DNA of 8,004 bases, taken from assembly GCA_948815685.1 (NCBI GenBank), contig CAQJOC010000008.1, forward strand, positions 1-8,004, given 5' to 3'. A program made the translations under genes and the position numbers. Below the pieces are notes generated by a model. It did no database searches and had not been told where the DNA came from. It worked only from the letters and a program-made list of their open reading frames with translations. This document shows positions 6,301-8,004 of this stretch, in pieces. Positions within the stretch are counted from its first letter, which is position 1. The number at the start of each line of letters is the position of its first letter. This stretch comes from an uncultured Eubacteriales bacterium (GTDB lineage Bacteria; Bacillota; Clostridia; Oscillospirales; Acutalibacteraceae).

Positions 6301-8004
6301 GAAATAATTGAAGAAGGGGATGAAACTTTTTACCGACTTACTCCTAAGCTGAACGATCTGTCTTTTGCCCTTTCTAATGTGGATATGGATTTATTTTTTA
6401 TAGGAGATGACAACGAGCCACAAACAAATAAACAAAGAGTAAAATGTAGTGCACCTGATTTAAAAGCAAAAATTACCGGTGATACTATAGAAGAAAAAAA
6501 AGCATCATCTATATCTGCGATTGTTTCATTATCAACGAGTGATGTTAAAAATGGTGCAACCGGTTCCGTTACAATAGGTAGTGAAAGTTATTCGGGAAGT
6601 ATTGACGGAAGTACAATACAGGAAGATATTTGTGTGAAAATGAATTTGACTTTTGGAGACAATGATTCATTGACGGGCGTGAGTTTTGAAGACATAAGTG
6701 CCTCTGAAGACGAAAATCTTAAGGAAATGAACCGGAAACTTGAAATTAAAGTAGGAACTTTTTCTTTTGTACCGAATTTGGAAGAAACCATTCGAAATTT
6801 TAAACCAACTATTTCTGGTGATTATAAAAACGCAGCCAAGCTGGGGAAAGCCACACTTACCAGCAGCAAAGTTATAGATCCTCCCCCCCCTCCGACTCCC
6901 CCTTCGACAGATACCGAAAATACGGAAACGGCTGCTCAAGCCGATACGGAAGAGGAAGGAAGCACAGAAGAAACCAAATTACCGAGGTTTGCAGGGACTA
7001 TGGCGGTGGAACTGGATTGTTCATCACTGGGGACATTGGTGCTTTCTATGGTTCATGATGATCTTTATTTTGAAAATCAAAGTGTTAATTTTAGCTTTGA
7101 TATGGGATGTGAATTTGAGGGAGAGGGTACGGATAAAGTTAAAAAATGGAGTTTATCACAAGAAATTAAGCCTCTGGATACGGATTGGGATAATGCGTTT
7201 GAGTTTGGTAAAACTTTCGAATTTAGTGCGACAAAAACGATTACACTTAAGGTAACACAGATTAATACGGGAGTATTTGAGCAAGAACAAACATTAAACA
7301 CTAGAAATGGACCTTTAACTTTAATGCGAAAGATGAGTTATTCTTATGGAAGTACAAGTCAACAAATAACAATAACAATGAATATTAAGGGAGAATATAC
7401 TATTTCACTTGATTCAAGTAACAATCCTACCATTGACCCGGTCAGTTCTGAATTGTCGGTAGAAGATGCCAATATGGCAGGATTTGATGATATAGCAGTA
7501 AATTTATTAAGAACTGTTAAAAGAGACGAAATCATAAGCATGGTTGCGGACGAAAATACTATACAGCTTTTAGACTCTTCAAGTGATGACATCGATGATG
7601 ACTCCAAGGAGGCTCTTATTTGGGTAGATAACGAAGATATGAAAAAACTTACAGGCGGAATGAGGGCTGTAAAATTTTCAGGCAACGTATCAGTACAAAA
7701 TGATTATGAAATGAATACTAGTACAAAGGCACTTAACAATATTTTTAAAGTATCAAATGCTAAATCTGACAGTAAAGTTTTTGTTACATCTAAAAATAGA
7801 AATATTATAAAAATAGCAGGAGATACGAATATTGACCTTGGCAATATGACTGAAATAAAGGGGAAAGAATATAATGGAAGCAATATCCCGGCTGAACTGG
7901 ATGCCATAAATATTAGTGAACCCGATAAATTATCTGTAAGTAGCGGAAATAATTTTAAACTTGAAATTAATATAACAAGCGATTATGACGGTAGTGACAT
8001 GGAG
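3313..8004 (+). CDS. Giant exported surface protein with DUF6273-like N-terminal domain (3'-truncated by the window)
   Basis: At least 1564 residues are open to the window edge with no stop, so the C-terminus and any cell-wall anchor are unseen. A basic N-region (KK at 19-20) and a hydrophobic segment (about 24-40) form a signal peptide with no lipobox. Residues about 100-313 resemble the DUF6273 domain of Clostridial surface proteins: ELEWFVAN (99-106), NNWVTSSIRAFLG (144-156, like the W..S.LR.WLN block), VFTLGSDG (201-208), FWTRTA (264-269, like WWLRSP) and KGYCPVMEL (291-299, like GVRPALWL). A beta-rich, Ig-like stretch (NGKYEIKSW) follows, then a long region I do not recognise. A linker DPPPPPTPP plus an acidic Thr/Glu tail (about 1189-1222) separates a further unrecognised beta-rich part (1223 onward). 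The protein is acidic with few cysteines; I see no clear internal repeats. No enzymatic motif is visible. A role in adhesion or surface display is inferred from export and size only. Confidence 0.85.
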   Translation, partial: MEKRRCNENKIKPENSAVKKYFKIVLAVMFLCFLGKLVFVEGYPSEEEKSLSENLFSMGTEFLNRSWGDVDSDGEANLKFSENESGIKIKFGADENGNELEWFVANRNGDSVRLYCADMVQHGCFNTYSKTLDSIGNYETTKSNNWVTSSIRAFLGRNQGGYPGNMDSRTGMWDACAGERGEFEKRYFTDDMLLKVKPNRVFTLGSDGKEFTSLDRFWLPAVIGGNKEAFGTAISLSPSASFTDNPIDEKINLIPPKYLKGKEFWTRTAFGENALYLKDGQIREALVTESKGYCPVMELMINDVYFISAVQGDKAYSDGVFKIIPSEEKKTYYLKYGPVGRTDVKLAENIETSSQLKIPYYLDEQNGEKEKNENERAYLMSFLTNKETGESYFASQTIQKAQNGESIFDLSNVKNGKYEIKSWIEISENENGGIFRTSKVKTSSLQKGYSVTFEEAENIRFLNEKNEDLTGQSVFVSEDKPFRYMAYVEKDYNMSQITNSLTSYDNEDYEILLSPLRVTSANPYARSDSEEIQPLVVGGGIITQGLNSVVYEPREAKNYWEYEISNLSTNVAVRAMGARNSNRYRLFLPSETMRVFSDLYIDTQSINLNVVNTGQTFSAGQSIDIKFSPKIGFDISEMTVKLVPSTWIEKIDNNGSGKDIIKESCRKEYDENLEELVFKREGDDYISNNAKIPSDLNCDVYLFIEGFTAEQYRILFRGSGNDGEIADIYSVGELYLINGKDKTAISNVGYITECGEIINVRYYLKSRYCGKDNAINLTYDSGNKSIKSAPHTDTENGMEYYEWEGISIEGNYMFSLEGIVKRSDPSIYFSDINFTVNDAYEIVVDTSCGTKDIAFYGAVYRFKIRPKEGYEWKENEGLNITTSGEENTVIGNKDDEGYYYVNIYGKGNKGITEMMTIYLTGVQKISGEGNVYNIGFPDAGNNLKLYHAEESGFTKIHTAILASEFPTLDAPKETSFSFGAGDLNTAVNLDETKKTIEIIEEGDETFYRLTPKLNDLSFALSNVDMDLFFIGDDNEPQTNKQRVKCSAPDLKAKITGDTIEEKKASSISAIVSLSTSDVKNGATGSVTIGSESYSGSIDGSTIQEDICVKMNLTFGDNDSLTGVSFEDISASEDENLKEMNRKLEIKVGTFSFVPNLEETIRNFKPTISGDYKNAAKLGKATLTSSKVIDPPPPPTPPSTDTENTETAAQADTEEEGSTEETKLPRFAGTMAVELDCSSLGTLVLSMVHDDLYFENQSVNFSFDMGCEFEGEGTDKVKKWSLSQEIKPLDTDWDNAFEFGKTFEFSATKTITLKVTQINTGVFEQEQTLNTRNGPLTLMRKMSYSYGSTSQQITITMNIKGEYTISLDSSNNPTIDPVSSELSVEDANMAGFDDIAVNLLRTVKRDEIISMVADENTIQLLDSSSDDIDDDSKEALIWVDNEDMKKLTGGMRAVKFSGNVSVQNDYEMNTSTKALNNIFKVSNAKSDSKVFVTSKNRNIIKIAGDTNIDLGNMTEIKGKEYNGSNIPAELDAINISEPDKLSVSSGNNFKLEINITSDYDGSDME
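6883..6890 (+). repeat. C8 homopolymer inside the giant gene (possible slippage site)
   Basis: Eight consecutive C residues encode part of the proline run at residues 1190-1194. The gene is in frame on both sides in this sequence. Loss of one C would run to TAA at 7253-7255; gain of one would end at TGA at 7056-7058. Long C tracts are uncommon in DNA this AT-rich. Confidence 0.6.

Noticed and set aside
6989..7255. 88-residue plus-strand reading frame
   Set aside because: It overlaps the giant gene in another frame, starts at TTG without a Shine-Dalgarno, and has no protein-like features. It matters only as the frame entered if one C is lost at 6883-6890.

Overview
The window looks like chromosomal DNA of a low-GC Gram-positive anaerobe (Bacillota, probably Clostridia). 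It is strongly AT-rich, has Shine-Dalgarno sites close to AAGGAG/AAGGTG, uses a TTG start, and codes for two exported proteins of a type common in host-associated Clostridia. I cannot name the genus from the sequence.

The layout is two divergent genes separated by an unusually long (957 bp) gene-free region. On the minus strand (43-2355) is a complete 770-residue surface-anchored 5'-nucleotidase of the UshA family. All its metal and catalytic motifs are intact, and it carries a C-terminal surface module and two membrane segments. On the plus strand (3313-8004) is the start of a giant exported protein. At least 1564 residues are open to the window edge with no stop. It has a signal peptide, a DUF6273-like N-terminal domain, a long stretch of unrecognised beta-rich sequence, and a proline/acidic linker encoded by an 8-C homopolymer, followed by more unrecognised sequence.

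The intergenic region holds no convincing gene but many control-like signals. These are a good extended -10 promoter and purine-rich, nearly C-free leader for the giant gene; candidate minus-strand promoters for the nucleotidase; a CodY-like box next to one of them; a 15-bp dyad present twice; a hairpin that hides a textbook Shine-Dalgarno followed by the mini-ORF AUG-AUU-UAA; and tiny leader ORFs, one of which ends overlapping the nucleotidase TTG start.

Together the window reads as a surface-function locus. One protein is an ecto-enzyme that would release nucleosides and phosphate outside the cell. The other is a very large adhesin-like or sensor-like surface protein that may be switchable by strand slippage. 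The novelty, if any, lies in the giant protein and in the control region between the genes. I see no mobile element, CRISPR array, tRNA or rRNA.
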